In this document: in pieces, positions 25,260 to 34,396 of the stretch
How the letters are laid out: each line of letters begins with the position of its first letter
Numbering within the stretch: the first letter of the stretch is position 1
Source of the DNA: Chryseobacterium gleum
GTDB taxonomy: Bacteria > Bacteroidota > Bacteroidia > Flavobacteriales_D > Sanyastnellaceae
Direction of reading: 5' to 3'
Assembly: GCA_945878635.1 (NCBI GenBank)
Contig: CAMCTV010000010.1
Coordinates: forward strand, 1-35,037
DNA length: 35,037 nt
Translations under genes and position numbers: made by a program
Notes under the pieces: model-generated
Told to the model about the DNA's origin: nothing
Databases searched by the model: none
What the model saw: only the letters and a program-made list of their open reading frames with translations

Positions 25260-25267
25260 TATTTTTG
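25260..25267 (+). promoter_or_regulatory. -7 element for the DUF349 gene
   Basis: TATTTTTG matches TAnnTTTG perfectly and ends 19 bases before the ATG at 25287. No TTG is seen at the right distance upstream. It lies 14 bp from the divergent recX element. Confidence 0.5.
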
Positions 25268-25286
25268 TCCAACTTAGAAAAAAGTG

Positions 25287-26984
25287 ATGAAAGTAGAATT
25301 GATAGAACAACTTACAGCTGCATTGCAGAATGAAGAAATCATGACTGTGCGTGACACTGTAAGCGGCATTCGCAAACAATGGAAGTCAGAAACCATCAAA
25401 GAACGCCAATTGCAACTGGAAGCATTCAAAGCTTCCGCTCCTGAGGAGAACGTAGAGTTCATCTACATCCCCCATGAACTGGAAACCAAATTCCAAGAAC
25501 TCTGCAAGGTCTATGAAGACCGCATTGAAGAAGCTGGAAAAAAATTGGCTGCCGAACGTCAAAAAAATTACGAACAGAAAAAAGCAGTTCTTGATGATTT
25601 TCAAAAACTCATTCAAGAGGAAGAAAATGTCGGAAAGGCATTCGAATGGCACAAAGGCATTCGTGAAAGATGGGATGCCATCGGCGATGTCCCTGGTGAC
25701 AAGTACCCTGAAATCCAAGAGAAGTGGCAGAGCCTCAATCACGCTTTTTTCTACAACATCAACATCTACAAAGAACTTCAGGCGCATGACTTAAAAGTCA
25801 ACCAACGCCGCAAGGAAGAACTCATCGAAGATGCCAAAGCTTTAGAGACCGTCGAGAGCATTAAGGATCTTGAGATATTGGTCAAAAAACTACAACGTGA
25901 ATTCATTGAAGTAGGTCCATCTCCAAGAGAAACCTTCAAGGAAACGGGTGATACTTTCTTTGGAATACTAAGAGAAGCGCAAAACAAAATCCAAGCACAC
26001 TATGATGCCGTTCAGCAAGAAGCGGATGCGCATTTGGCTGCCAAAAAAGCACTAATCGAGAAAACCAAAGAAATCTTGGCTATGGATTTCACGCAACCCA
26101 ATGCTTGGAACAAATGGACAGATGAAATCATTAAGTTGCAAGATGAGTGGAAAACCATCGGATGGACACGCAAAAAGGACAATGAAGATACTTGGTTAGA
26201 ATTCCGCGGTTTGTGTGATGCCTTTTTTGAGAAAAGAAAAAATTATTTCGAAGAGCGCAAAGCGGTTCAAAGAGAGAACCAAAAGAAAAAGGAAGAGATT
26301 ATCGCCAAAGCCAAGGAACTAGTAGACAGCACCGATTGGAAAAAAACAACGGAAGCCTTGAAGCAGATGCAAGAGTCGTGGAAAGCCATTGGCAATGCAG
26401 ATCCCAAGGAAGAGAACAAATTGTGGCAACGCTTCCGTTCTTCATGCGATTCATTCTTTGCCAAAAAGAAAGAGCACTTTGGTGAGATGGCCGGACAACA
26501 AGAAGAAAATTTGCGTTTAAAGACAACCTTATTGGAAGAAATTGAACAATACGAATTATCAGGAAACAAAGGCCAAGATTTGGGATTCTTGAAAGAATTT
26601 TCTGAAAGATGGAGAGGTGTTGGTCACATCCCAAAAGACAACATGGCTGAGGTGAGCAAGCGCTATAACGACGCATTGGATAAACTTTATGGCGGTGTTA
26701 ATGCCAACAGACAAGAAAAGGAAATCACGCACTACAAGAGCCGCGTCCAAAACATCAAAACGCAAGGCAATCCAAACGGATTAAAGCGTGAGAAATCAAT
26801 TTTGCAAGACAAGATTGACCGCTTATTGATCCAAAACAAACAATACGAGAACAACATGGGTATCTTCACGGGTAAAGGTGCAGAATCTATGAGAAAGGAA
26901 ATTGAGAAAAAAATCAAACTCAACTTGACCGAAATTGAAGATATCAAGGCCAAGATGAAATTGCTCACGGAAGAAAACAACTAG
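25287..26984 (+). CDS. DUF349 repeat protein
   Basis: A 565-residue, highly charged helical protein with no signal peptide or membrane segment. It has at least five DUF349 repeats of about 70-80 residues. Each is marked by a WxxIG-type motif and a following aromatic motif, for example RWDAIGDVPGDKYPE, EWKTIGWTRKKDNED, SWKAIGNADPKEENKLW and RWRGVGHIPKDNMAE. The C-terminal 60 residues are a Lys/Glu-rich coiled coil. The function of the family is unknown; a nucleic-acid or scaffold role is sometimes inferred. The ATG at 25287 is preferred over the preceding in-frame GTG at 25284. It is divergent from recX and convergent with kup, so it is probably transcribed alone. Confidence 0.88.
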   Translation: MKVELIEQLTAALQNEEIMTVRDTVSGIRKQWKSETIKERQLQLEAFKASAPEENVEFIYIPHELETKFQELCKVYEDRIEEAGKKLAAERQKNYEQKKAVLDDFQKLIQEEENVGKAFEWHKGIRERWDAIGDVPGDKYPEIQEKWQSLNHAFFYNINIYKELQAHDLKVNQRRKEELIEDAKALETVESIKDLEILVKKLQREFIEVGPSPRETFKETGDTFFGILREAQNKIQAHYDAVQQEADAHLAAKKALIEKTKEILAMDFTQPNAWNKWTDEIIKLQDEWKTIGWTRKKDNEDTWLEFRGLCDAFFEKRKNYFEERKAVQRENQKKKEEIIAKAKELVDSTDWKKTTEALKQMQESWKAIGNADPKEENKLWQRFRSSCDSFFAKKKEHFGEMAGQQEENLRLKTTLLEEIEQYELSGNKGQDLGFLKEFSERWRGVGHIPKDNMAEVSKRYNDALDKLYGGVNANRQEKEITHYKSRVQNIKTQGNPNGLKREKSILQDKIDRLLIQNKQYENNMGIFTGKGAESMRKEIEKKIKLNLTEIEDIKAKMKLLTEENN

Positions 26985-26995
26985 ATGAATGTGCG

Positions 26996-27098
26996 ATGCC
27001 CCACCCTAACGATGTTCGGGAGGGTCGGGCTGTCCGCTGGAGCTTTAATCCAATCTGCAACCTAGGTTTCTATTGCGACATCACTCCTCCCGAGCTGG
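26996..27098. repeat. Intergenic inverted-repeat element between DUF349 and kup genes
   Basis: The 189-bp gap between convergent genes holds a GC-richer block unlike its surroundings. TCGGGAGG (27016-27023) is matched by CCTCCCGA (27086-27093), and GATGT (27011-27015) by ACATC (27078-27082). The interior includes GGGTCGGGCTGTCCGCT (27022-27038), a string I recall from repeated intergenic sequences in Bacteroidota genomes. It could be a repeat remnant, a long-loop terminator or a structured RNA. The rest of the gap to 27173 is pyrimidine-rich on the plus strand and shows nothing else. Confidence 0.4.
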
Positions 27099-27173
27099 CG
27101 AAAATTTTTTAGAAAGAGAAAGCAAAAACGAAAAACTAACCTATTCCTTCATCCCATCATCCCTTCATCTCCT

Positions 27174-29102
27174 TCACTTCGTCACACAAACCAACTCAAT
27201 CTTCTTAGAAGGTTTAACAACCAATGGTACTTTCTCCAAAACAGTATCGGCTTCTTCCAATCCCCAAGCATCAATATCACTCAAACCTTGCTCCTTTAGC
27301 CACTCATAGCCAGAGGTAACAAAGTTCTCTTTCACGCTCAAATCATTGTCGGCTGACAAATATTTCTCCAATACAACAAACTTCACGTCCAAATTGGAGT
27401 TGTAATCTTGGTAGGGCTCAGGCTTCTTGGAAATATCATAGGTATTTCGTTTGACCATATCGTCCAAAATACACTTGAAGAAATTGTTTACCTTGGCAGG
27501 TACACGGAATCCCAAACGAATATTGACCTTGATGATCAAATCATTTTCCACCTCATCCACTTCATACTCCTTGGTATAGGGCTCGTTGGTGCGATCCACA
27601 TGCACAAACCAATACACATCAGCGCGCTTGGGCGTTTTGGACAAAATACTGTCGATGATTTTATTCTCAATCTGATGTCGGTGATTGGCCTTGGTCAAGA
27701 AAACCAAATGCGTCGCATACTTCGGAATTCTTGTATCAGAAGACAATTGTTTCAATACACCAACATGGTCATCCAAATCCACAAACAACAAGAATGAATT
27801 GCTCAACTGACGGTAGGTATAGGTAATCCACATCACATGCAGAATAATGATATAGATTATCAACATCATCCAAGCTTCTTTCAATTTTAAGATGTTGGCA
27901 AAGAAGAAAGAGAACTCAACCGCAAAGAAAATTCCCACAGTAATGGCCACCAACCACTTGGGCCAACGTCGCTTGTAAATCAAATAAAAACTCAACAACA
28001 ATGTGGTCATCAACATGGCAATTGTAATGAAAAAACCATACGCCGCCTCCATGTGTTTGGACTCACGGAAGTACAACATGACGCCCATACAACCAGCCCA
28101 CAACAACCAGTTCACACTAGGGATGTACAATTGACCTTTCAACTCTGTAGGAAACTTGACACCCACCCTGGGCCAAAAGTTCAAGTTCATCGCCTCACTC
28201 ACTAAAGTAAAAGACCCTGAAATCAATGCCTGACTGGCGATGATGGCTGCCATGGTAGCGATAACAATGCCCGGTAACAAAAACCAATCGGGCATGATGG
28301 CATAAAAAGGGTTGACATCATTCAAACTTTGTTGTTGCATGATCCATGCCGCCTGACCCATGTAATTCAGCACCAAAGCAACTTTCACAAAAATCCAACT
28401 CACCCGAATATTCTCTCGTCCACAATGGCCCAAATCACTGTACAACGCCTCAGCGCCCGTAGTGCAAAGGAATACCGCTCCCAACAACCAAAAACCTTTG
28501 GGGTATTGCGTTAAAAGTTCAATGGCAAACTTGGGATTGATGGCATTCAGAACTTCTGGATGATTGATGACCTGGGAAATACCCAAAACGGCTAACATAC
28601 TGAACCAAACCAGCATAATCGGGCCAAACGCTGCACCAACCAATTTGGTTCCATAACGTTGAATCACAAAAATTAGGGTAAGGATGACCAATACAATGGG
28701 CAAAACCGGAACGGAATCATTGTAAACTGAGACCCCTTCCACGGCAGATGCTACGGAAATCGGCGGAGTGATAATTCCGTCACACAAGAGGGTAGCCGCA
28801 CCAATCATCGCCGGCCAAAAAAGCCATTTGCCTTTTCTTTTCACCAATGAGAAAAGTGAAAAAATTCCACCTTCACCATTGTTGTCTGCGCGCAGTGTCA
28901 GAAAAATATATTTGAAAGTAGTTTGAATCGTCAGCGTCCAAAAAATACACGAGACACCGCCATAAACCAACACCTCAGTGATGGGACGATCTTGAATAAT
29001 GGAGCGCAAAACGTACAATGGAGAAGTCCCGATGTCTCCGAAAATGATTCCGAGGGTAACCAACACGCCGGCGGCGCTTAGTTTATGAGTATTTGAGGCC
29101 AT
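27174..29102 (-). CDS. kup: Kup-type potassium uptake protein
   Basis: A 642-residue inner-membrane K+/H+ symporter of the Kup/HAK/KT family. The N-terminus LSAAGVLVTLGIIFGDIGTSPLYVLRSI is diagnostic. About twelve hydrophobic segments follow up to roughly residue 430, including the conserved NNGEGGIFSLFSLV and CTTGAEALYSDLGHCG stretches. A cytosolic C-terminal domain of about 200 residues completes the usual length. The frame stays open to 29189, but the added residues lie upstream of the predicted -7 element and are not family-like, so the ATG at 29102 is chosen. It is transcribed away from the large T9SS cargo gene across a 164-bp gap. Confidence 0.95.
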   Translation of the reverse strand: MASNTHKLSAAGVLVTLGIIFGDIGTSPLYVLRSIIQDRPITEVLVYGGVSCIFWTLTIQTTFKYIFLTLRADNNGEGGIFSLFSLVKRKGKWLFWPAMIGAATLLCDGIITPPISVASAVEGVSVYNDSVPVLPIVLVILTLIFVIQRYGTKLVGAAFGPIMLVWFSMLAVLGISQVINHPEVLNAINPKFAIELLTQYPKGFWLLGAVFLCTTGAEALYSDLGHCGRENIRVSWIFVKVALVLNYMGQAAWIMQQQSLNDVNPFYAIMPDWFLLPGIVIATMAAIIASQALISGSFTLVSEAMNLNFWPRVGVKFPTELKGQLYIPSVNWLLWAGCMGVMLYFRESKHMEAAYGFFITIAMLMTTLLLSFYLIYKRRWPKWLVAITVGIFFAVEFSFFFANILKLKEAWMMLIIYIIILHVMWITYTYRQLSNSFLLFVDLDDHVGVLKQLSSDTRIPKYATHLVFLTKANHRHQIENKIIDSILSKTPKRADVYWFVHVDRTNEPYTKEYEVDEVENDLIIKVNIRLGFRVPAKVNNFFKCILDDMVKRNTYDISKKPEPYQDYNSNLDVKFVVLEKYLSADNDLSVKENFVTSGYEWLKEQGLSDIDAWGLEEADTVLEKVPLVVKPSKKIELVCVTK

Positions 29103-29117
29103 GGTTAAATTGTGAGA

Positions 29118-29125
29118 CAAATGTA
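29118..29125 (-). promoter_or_regulatory. -7 element for kup
   Basis: TACATTTG on the minus strand matches TAnnTTTG perfectly and ends 15 bases before the kup ATG. No well-placed TTG is seen upstream. Confidence 0.5.
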
Positions 29126-29218
29126 GTAGGACTTGGCGCTCATTATTCACATCACAACAAAAAAAACAATGTCTAATGTTATTAACCAATGCCTTTTCAA
29201 ATTAATTGTCCTGAAACC

Positions 29219-29247
29219 TTTGAAACAAAAAGCAAGTCTTATATTTG
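29219..29247 (+). promoter_or_regulatory. Bacteroidota-type promoter for the T9SS cargo gene
   Basis: TTTG (29219-29222), a 17-base spacer and TATATTTG (29240-29247) fit the consensus at both elements. The predicted start of transcription near 29253 leaves a leader of about 13 bases before the ATG at 29267. Confidence 0.65.
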
Positions 29248-29266
29248 ATAGACCTTAAATCAAATT

Positions 29267-32200
29267 ATGTTGAGATTACTCACTTTTACATTATTGTCTT
29301 TGTGTACAACCGCGTCTCTGATGGCACAAGTTCTTGGCAATCCGATATATTCTGAAACATTTGAAAACGGATTACCCACAGATTGGAGCAATGAAGGCGC
29401 AACTGCTCTGGCCAGATGGGAATACCGAGGACCTAACACAACGCCCAGCAATGCGGTTTGTTCAAGAGGTTCTTGCGGCGCCGGAACCATTCCGCTCAAT
29501 TCTCAAACGCTCGCCAATGGTTTCATGATTTTTGATTCCAATTATTGGGATGATAACGATACACAATGCGGGGGATTGGGCACAGGTCAGGATCCAGCCC
29601 CTCACAACGCTTGGCTATCTTCAGGCTCCATCAATCTCTCCGGGGTTTCCAGTGTATACATCACCTACCAACATCAACTGCGTTCTTATAACGCAACCAT
29701 CAAAGTCCTAATATCCAACAATGGAGGAGATACCTGGAATGAGGTCACCTCACTTACCCAAACAGGAACCATCAATACTCCCAACGTTCAATGGAAAACC
29801 GCTAACATTTCAGCATGGGCTGCCAACCAATCCAACGTAAAAATCAAATTCCAATTTCAAGGCACTTATTATCATTGGTGCATTGATGATATTCACTTGT
29901 ACATTCCAAGCTTCAACAACCTAGAAATTACAAATACCCAATTCACCAACTACAACGAAACAAATGCACCTTACACAAACTTGATGTACGATATTTATCC
30001 AACATTCATGTCCCCAACTGTACTTCCCAACGCTACCGTTACCAACTTGGGAACAAATGTGCAGAATAATGTTGTCGTCAATTGTAAAGTCAATGATGTC
30101 GTTTCAAATACAAATATTTACAACCAATCCACCAACCCCGTCAATTTACAAAGTGGCCAATCAATAAATGTATTCACCTCTTCACTCAGTATCAGCGCCA
30201 ATCCCACAAATTACGAAGTAACTTTTAATGTCTCTCAAACAGAAACGGATGAGAATCCCAGCAACAACAGGGATACGCTTGATTTTTCCATTCACCCTTA
30301 TCGCCTGGCTTTAGACGAAGGAATAACAGACAATATTTATAATGTCAATTCCATCTACCCCAATTCAACTACTTCACAAATTGGCACATTATTCCCCATC
30401 CCTTTTAACACCACTAAGAGCATACACTCGATTGAGGTAGCCATTGGAGCAGGAACATTACCTGGAACTGTGATTCAAGGTTTTCTTTACATCCCAACCA
30501 TGGATTCTATCCTGGCTACCACGGAAACATACACAGTAAATCTTGCAGACATCAACCAAATTGGAGATGGAAAATTTATAACTCTCCCGCTCACAACTCC
30601 TCTTCCCATCAATGCAGCCACCTTGGATTACCCCAGCATTTTGCTCGATACCATTACCTATGAAACCATAGCAAATCCATACAACGGAATCATAGCTGCA
30701 ATGGTTAGAAATCAGAATACCGGATCTCCACTCTACGTTGGACGGAGCGGCCGTGCACCAGAGGGAACTACTTACCTTCACTACCCAGATGAAAACGACT
30801 TGTATTTTCTGTTGCGCATTCCTATGGTTCGCCTCAAATTGTTCAATACCAATACCACTTCTGGATGCACTGACCCGCTGGCCATGAACTATGATGCATC
30901 AGCTGCAAATGATGATGAATCTTGCGATTACCCCGGTTGTACCCAAGACCAATATGATAACTACGATCCAGATGCCAATTGGGACGATGGATCATGCGGT
31001 TACGAAGGCTGTATGGATCCTGTTGCGGACAACTATAATCCCAACGCCACTATCATGGTTCCATGCGAGTACATCGGCTGCACCAATCCCAATGCAGACA
31101 ACTATGACCCAACGGCAACTTCAGATGATGGAACTTGTTCATTTACGGGATGCATGGATCCAACAGCTGACAACTTTGACCCCTCAGCCACTGCAGATGA
31201 TGGCAATTGCATATACCTCGGATGCACCAATCCCATCGCCTCCAATTATGACCCCACCGCCAACCAAGACAATGGGTCTTGCATTATATACGGCTGTACC
31301 AATGTCAATGCAGACAATTACAATGCCACTGCCAACACCGATGACGGAACCTGTATCATCACTGGATGCACCAATCCAAATGCCGACAACTTTGACCTTA
31401 CTGCAAACACTGATGATGGGTCTTGTTTCATATCAGGATGCATCGACCCAATTGCATTTAATTACAACGCAAATGCAACCATAGACAATGGAAGCTGCTT
31501 GTATCAAGGTTGTACTGATTCACAAGCAAGCAACTTTGACCCCAATGCAGATATCAATGACGGCTCATGCATTTATCCGGGCTGCACTGACCCCAATGCC
31601 GACAATTATGACCCCAACGCCAATCAAAATGACGGCTCGTGCTTTTACATGGGCTGCATGGACCCTGCTGCAGACAACTACGACGCTCAAGCCACCATCG
31701 ACGACAACTCTTGTCTTTACTACGGATGTACTGACCCTTTGGCTTTGAACTTTGAAACCACGGCCAATTTCAATGACGGATCCTGCGTATTTCTGACAGC
31801 CAATATATTCTCTGCAGATTTAGATGGTTGTGCGCCTTTTACCATCAATGTCATCAACCAAACCCTAGCCTATCCTGAGAGCGAATGTTTCTTTATCATT
31901 TCCACCGGTGATACCCTAAGTGGATGTGTACCCAACTTCAATTTCACCTTCGATGAACCTGGCACTTATTCCATCACCTACAATTACTACTATGATGGTT
32001 TTCTGTCCAGCTACACCTTAGAAAACATTGTAGTGCACCCGCTTCCAACAACACCTGTTTTGACTTACAATACAACAACAGGAATTCTCAATACAACCGG
32101 AAATGGCCCTGGATTAAGTATCCATTGGTTCATCGATAGCAACGCCATCAATTACAGCACCACCAATCCCAATTTTAACAACCAAAACAACAACGCCTTT

Positions 32201-34378
32201 TACAACGGCTACTTCACCACCACCATCACAAATAACAGTACTGGCTGCGTTTCTGAATCGGAGCCTTTGCTCGTCATTCAACCCAAATTCAGCATCACAG
32301 ACAATACTACCTGCATGGACGATGCTGCAGGCATCCAACTTTTCCCAATCAATTTGTCCAATACCACCTGCACCGTCAATTGGGGGGATGGCGTTTCTGA
32401 AAGTATCTCATCCGCAGAATCACACAACTACAGCAACAGTGGTCTGTTTGACATCACCGTAACCTGCACCAATAATGGCACCGAAGGGTTTTACACCCTT
32501 CCAATTGAAATTCTTCCCATTCCCAACACCCCTGTTGTATCATACAACAACGGACTATTGACAATGGATAATTTCACTTCCGGTGAGAATTTGTTTTGGC
32601 AAATAGAAAACATCAATATTCCCAATTCCAACAGTCCTGCATTTCAAACCTTCATCAACAACAACTACCAAAACGGAACATATAATCTTTTGGCTACCAA
32701 TAATCAAGGATGCAACTCTATTTCAGGTGATTTCTATGTCATTCAACCTTATTTCAACATTGCTCAGAATGAAGGCTGTCAAAATGAAAACATTGTATTT
32801 AATAACAACACCAACCTTTACCAAAGTACTTATTGCGAATGGACTTGGGGGGATGGAACTTTTGCCAGTGATTTTTATGACAGCCATTCCTATGGTGCGC
32901 CGCAAGATTACACGGTTACGCTAACTTGTAACTACGCCAACACCAGTATGAGCTACAGTCAAAACATCACCATTCATCCCAGACCAAACATACCAACCAT
33001 ATCTTACGAGATTCCCTCAGCACAGGTAACCAATTTTAATCTAGCGAACAATTACCAGTGGTCATTGAACAACACCAACATTTCGAACAGCAACACCCAA
33101 TACCAGAATATTTACAATGGCATTAATTACAACTCTGGTTGGTATCAAGTAACCGCCACCAATGTTTTCAATTGCCAATCGCAAAGCAACCCATTGTATA
33201 TTCTTCAGCCTTTGTTTGCTTTTGAAAATGACCAAGCCTGTTCTGGACAAAGCTTGAATCTAATCAATCAATCTGATCTCGACAACCTCACATGCCAGGT
33301 ATATTGGGGTGATGGAAGTTCAGAGTTGATCAATCAAGATCCCATCTCACATACCTACAACAATATTGGTGACTATATGACCGCTATTAACTGTTACAAT
33401 AGCAATGGAGTAGGATACTACACTTTGCCGTATTCCATCTACCCAACACCAACCCTTCCATACATCGTTTACAATGCTCCATTTGTTCAATGCCTGAATT
33501 GCAACAACAACCTCTCATTGGATTGGTACTTGGACAATGCCTTGTTGCCCGAGACTTCAAGTAACAACAACATCGTCAACAATGGCATTACCAATAATGG
33601 TCCATATTCTTTGACTGTGACCAATAATTTTGGATGTCAAAACCAATCCGATACACTTTGGATAATCGTACCCCATTTTGTTTTAGACAACAACAGCGGC
33701 TGTGAAGGCACTTCCATTACAGTGACTCCGCAAACCGATGGAATGGATTGGCTCAACTGCAGCATCAATTGGGGGGATGGATTCACAGAGCCCATTGACG
33801 TGTCCAACTTAACCCACCTTTACAACAACCCATACAGCGGACCAATCACTGTTTCATGTTTCTACAACAACAATATTGGCGTGAACAACCAAAGCGTAGA
33901 CATCCATACCAATCCCAATCCCAACCTCGTTGAATCCAACAATATCATGATGTGTTCCAACTGCGAAAATGGTTGGACCGTTGATTGGACCATTGATAGC
34001 TTGAGCTATCCCAACTTTGACAACCTCTCCGCAGTATCTGCAGATTTGGGGCAATGGTATTACATCACAGTGACAGATGACAATGGATGCAGCGCTGCAG
34101 ACTCGTTGCAAACAGATTACATTGCACCGCACGTAGATGAGACGGATATGGACTTTCAACTTTATCCAACACCGGCAGATGAAAACATGTTTTGGACCAG
34201 CGCATTCAAAGCAGACCATATTGAAATATACAACGCGAACGGAGATTGGGTTTGGGGAAAAGAAAATCCAAATGTGAATGAAGTCTTAAATGTATCCGTG
34301 TACAGCACGGGTTTGTATACATTTGTAATGCGTGCAGGCAACGAAACAAAAACGGCACGGTTCATGATAATGCACTAA
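29267..34378 (+). CDS. Large secreted repeat protein with T9SS type A sorting domain
   Basis: A 1703-residue modular surface or secreted protein. Residues 1-21 are a signal peptide ending LMAQ. Residues about 22-215 look like a jelly-roll/MAM-like beta domain (YSETFENGLPTDW, WCIDDIHLYIP). Residues about 216-532 are beta-rich and unassigned, possibly including a CARDB-like domain. Residues 533-843 are thirteen 24-residue repeats with two Cys each. Residues about 844-1625 are five PKD plus Ig-like modules, the last four carrying WGDG at 1039, 1194, 1347 and 1502. The final ~75 residues (FQLYPTPADEN to ARFMIMH) are a T9SS type A sorting domain, so it should be exported by T9SS and anchored or released. 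It is probably an adhesin or matrix protein; no enzyme domain is seen. DUF1573 genes follow. Confidence 0.88.
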   Translation: MLRLLTFTLLSLCTTASLMAQVLGNPIYSETFENGLPTDWSNEGATALARWEYRGPNTTPSNAVCSRGSCGAGTIPLNSQTLANGFMIFDSNYWDDNDTQCGGLGTGQDPAPHNAWLSSGSINLSGVSSVYITYQHQLRSYNATIKVLISNNGGDTWNEVTSLTQTGTINTPNVQWKTANISAWAANQSNVKIKFQFQGTYYHWCIDDIHLYIPSFNNLEITNTQFTNYNETNAPYTNLMYDIYPTFMSPTVLPNATVTNLGTNVQNNVVVNCKVNDVVSNTNIYNQSTNPVNLQSGQSINVFTSSLSISANPTNYEVTFNVSQTETDENPSNNRDTLDFSIHPYRLALDEGITDNIYNVNSIYPNSTTSQIGTLFPIPFNTTKSIHSIEVAIGAGTLPGTVIQGFLYIPTMDSILATTETYTVNLADINQIGDGKFITLPLTTPLPINAATLDYPSILLDTITYETIANPYNGIIAAMVRNQNTGSPLYVGRSGRAPEGTTYLHYPDENDLYFLLRIPMVRLKLFNTNTTSGCTDPLAMNYDASAANDDESCDYPGCTQDQYDNYDPDANWDDGSCGYEGCMDPVADNYNPNATIMVPCEYIGCTNPNADNYDPTATSDDGTCSFTGCMDPTADNFDPSATADDGNCIYLGCTNPIASNYDPTANQDNGSCIIYGCTNVNADNYNATANTDDGTCIITGCTNPNADNFDLTANTDDGSCFISGCIDPIAFNYNANATIDNGSCLYQGCTDSQASNFDPNADINDGSCIYPGCTDPNADNYDPNANQNDGSCFYMGCMDPAADNYDAQATIDDNSCLYYGCTDPLALNFETTANFNDGSCVFLTANIFSADLDGCAPFTINVINQTLAYPESECFFIISTGDTLSGCVPNFNFTFDEPGTYSITYNYYYDGFLSSYTLENIVVHPLPTTPVLTYNTTTGILNTTGNGPGLSIHWFIDSNAINYSTTNPNFNNQNNNAFYNGYFTTTITNNSTGCVSESEPLLVIQPKFSITDNTTCMDDAAGIQLFPINLSNTTCTVNWGDGVSESISSAESHNYSNSGLFDITVTCTNNGTEGFYTLPIEILPIPNTPVVSYNNGLLTMDNFTSGENLFWQIENINIPNSNSPAFQTFINNNYQNGTYNLLATNNQGCNSISGDFYVIQPYFNIAQNEGCQNENIVFNNNTNLYQSTYCEWTWGDGTFASDFYDSHSYGAPQDYTVTLTCNYANTSMSYSQNITIHPRPNIPTISYEIPSAQVTNFNLANNYQWSLNNTNISNSNTQYQNIYNGINYNSGWYQVTATNVFNCQSQSNPLYILQPLFAFENDQACSGQSLNLINQSDLDNLTCQVYWGDGSSELINQDPISHTYNNIGDYMTAINCYNSNGVGYYTLPYSIYPTPTLPYIVYNAPFVQCLNCNNNLSLDWYLDNALLPETSSNNNIVNNGITNNGPYSLTVTNNFGCQNQSDTLWIIVPHFVLDNNSGCEGTSITVTPQTDGMDWLNCSINWGDGFTEPIDVSNLTHLYNNPYSGPITVSCFYNNNIGVNNQSVDIHTNPNPNLVESNNIMMCSNCENGWTVDWTIDSLSYPNFDNLSAVSADLGQWYYITVTDDNGCSAADSLQTDYIAPHVDETDMDFQLYPTPADENMFWTSAFKADHIEIYNANGDWVWGKENPNVNEVLNVSVYSTGLYTFVMRAGNETKTARFMIMH
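30863..31795 (+). repeat. Thirteen tandem 72-bp (24-residue) Cys/Asp repeats
   Basis: Within the large cargo gene, 933 bp encode 13 contiguous repeats. The consensus starts GCTDPxADNYDP and ends xAxxDDGSCxY. Cys is at repeat positions 2 and 21, and Asp/Asn-rich loops suggest calcium binding. Twelve copies are 24 residues long; the third is 23 and has lost the DDGS segment (IMVPCEY). Repeats differ at many codons, so this is an old array and not a fresh minisatellite. Confidence 0.92.
31796..34140 (+). repeat. Five PKD/Ig-like modules with about 155-residue period
   Basis: Each module pairs a PKD-like domain with an Ig-like domain. WGDG tetrads at residues 1039, 1194, 1347 and 1502 are 153-155 residues apart, and a degenerate TGDT at 880-883 marks the first copy. 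Junctions repeat a short pattern such as VIQPKF, VIQPYF, ILQPLF and IVPHF. Confidence 0.8.
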
Positions 34379-34396
34379 CGACAAAAAAATAACAAT

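Noticed and set aside
26985-27173. Possible tRNA or small RNA in the DUF349-kup gap
   Set aside because: I could not fit a cloverleaf, anticodon stem or CCA end. Only the inverted repeats are supported.
29103-29189. N-terminal extension of kup
   Set aside because: The region holds a perfect -7 element and encodes Cys/His-rich sequence unlike Kup proteins.
30891-31748. Long alternative-frame open reading frames over the repeat array
   Set aside because: They arise because the 72-bp repeat lacks stops in another frame; their Thr/Met/Pro-rich products look artificial.
30863-31795. Regular 72-bp repeats that might be a CRISPR array or minisatellite
   Set aside because: The repeats are contiguous with no unique spacers, differ at many codon positions and encode a protein repeat in one open frame.
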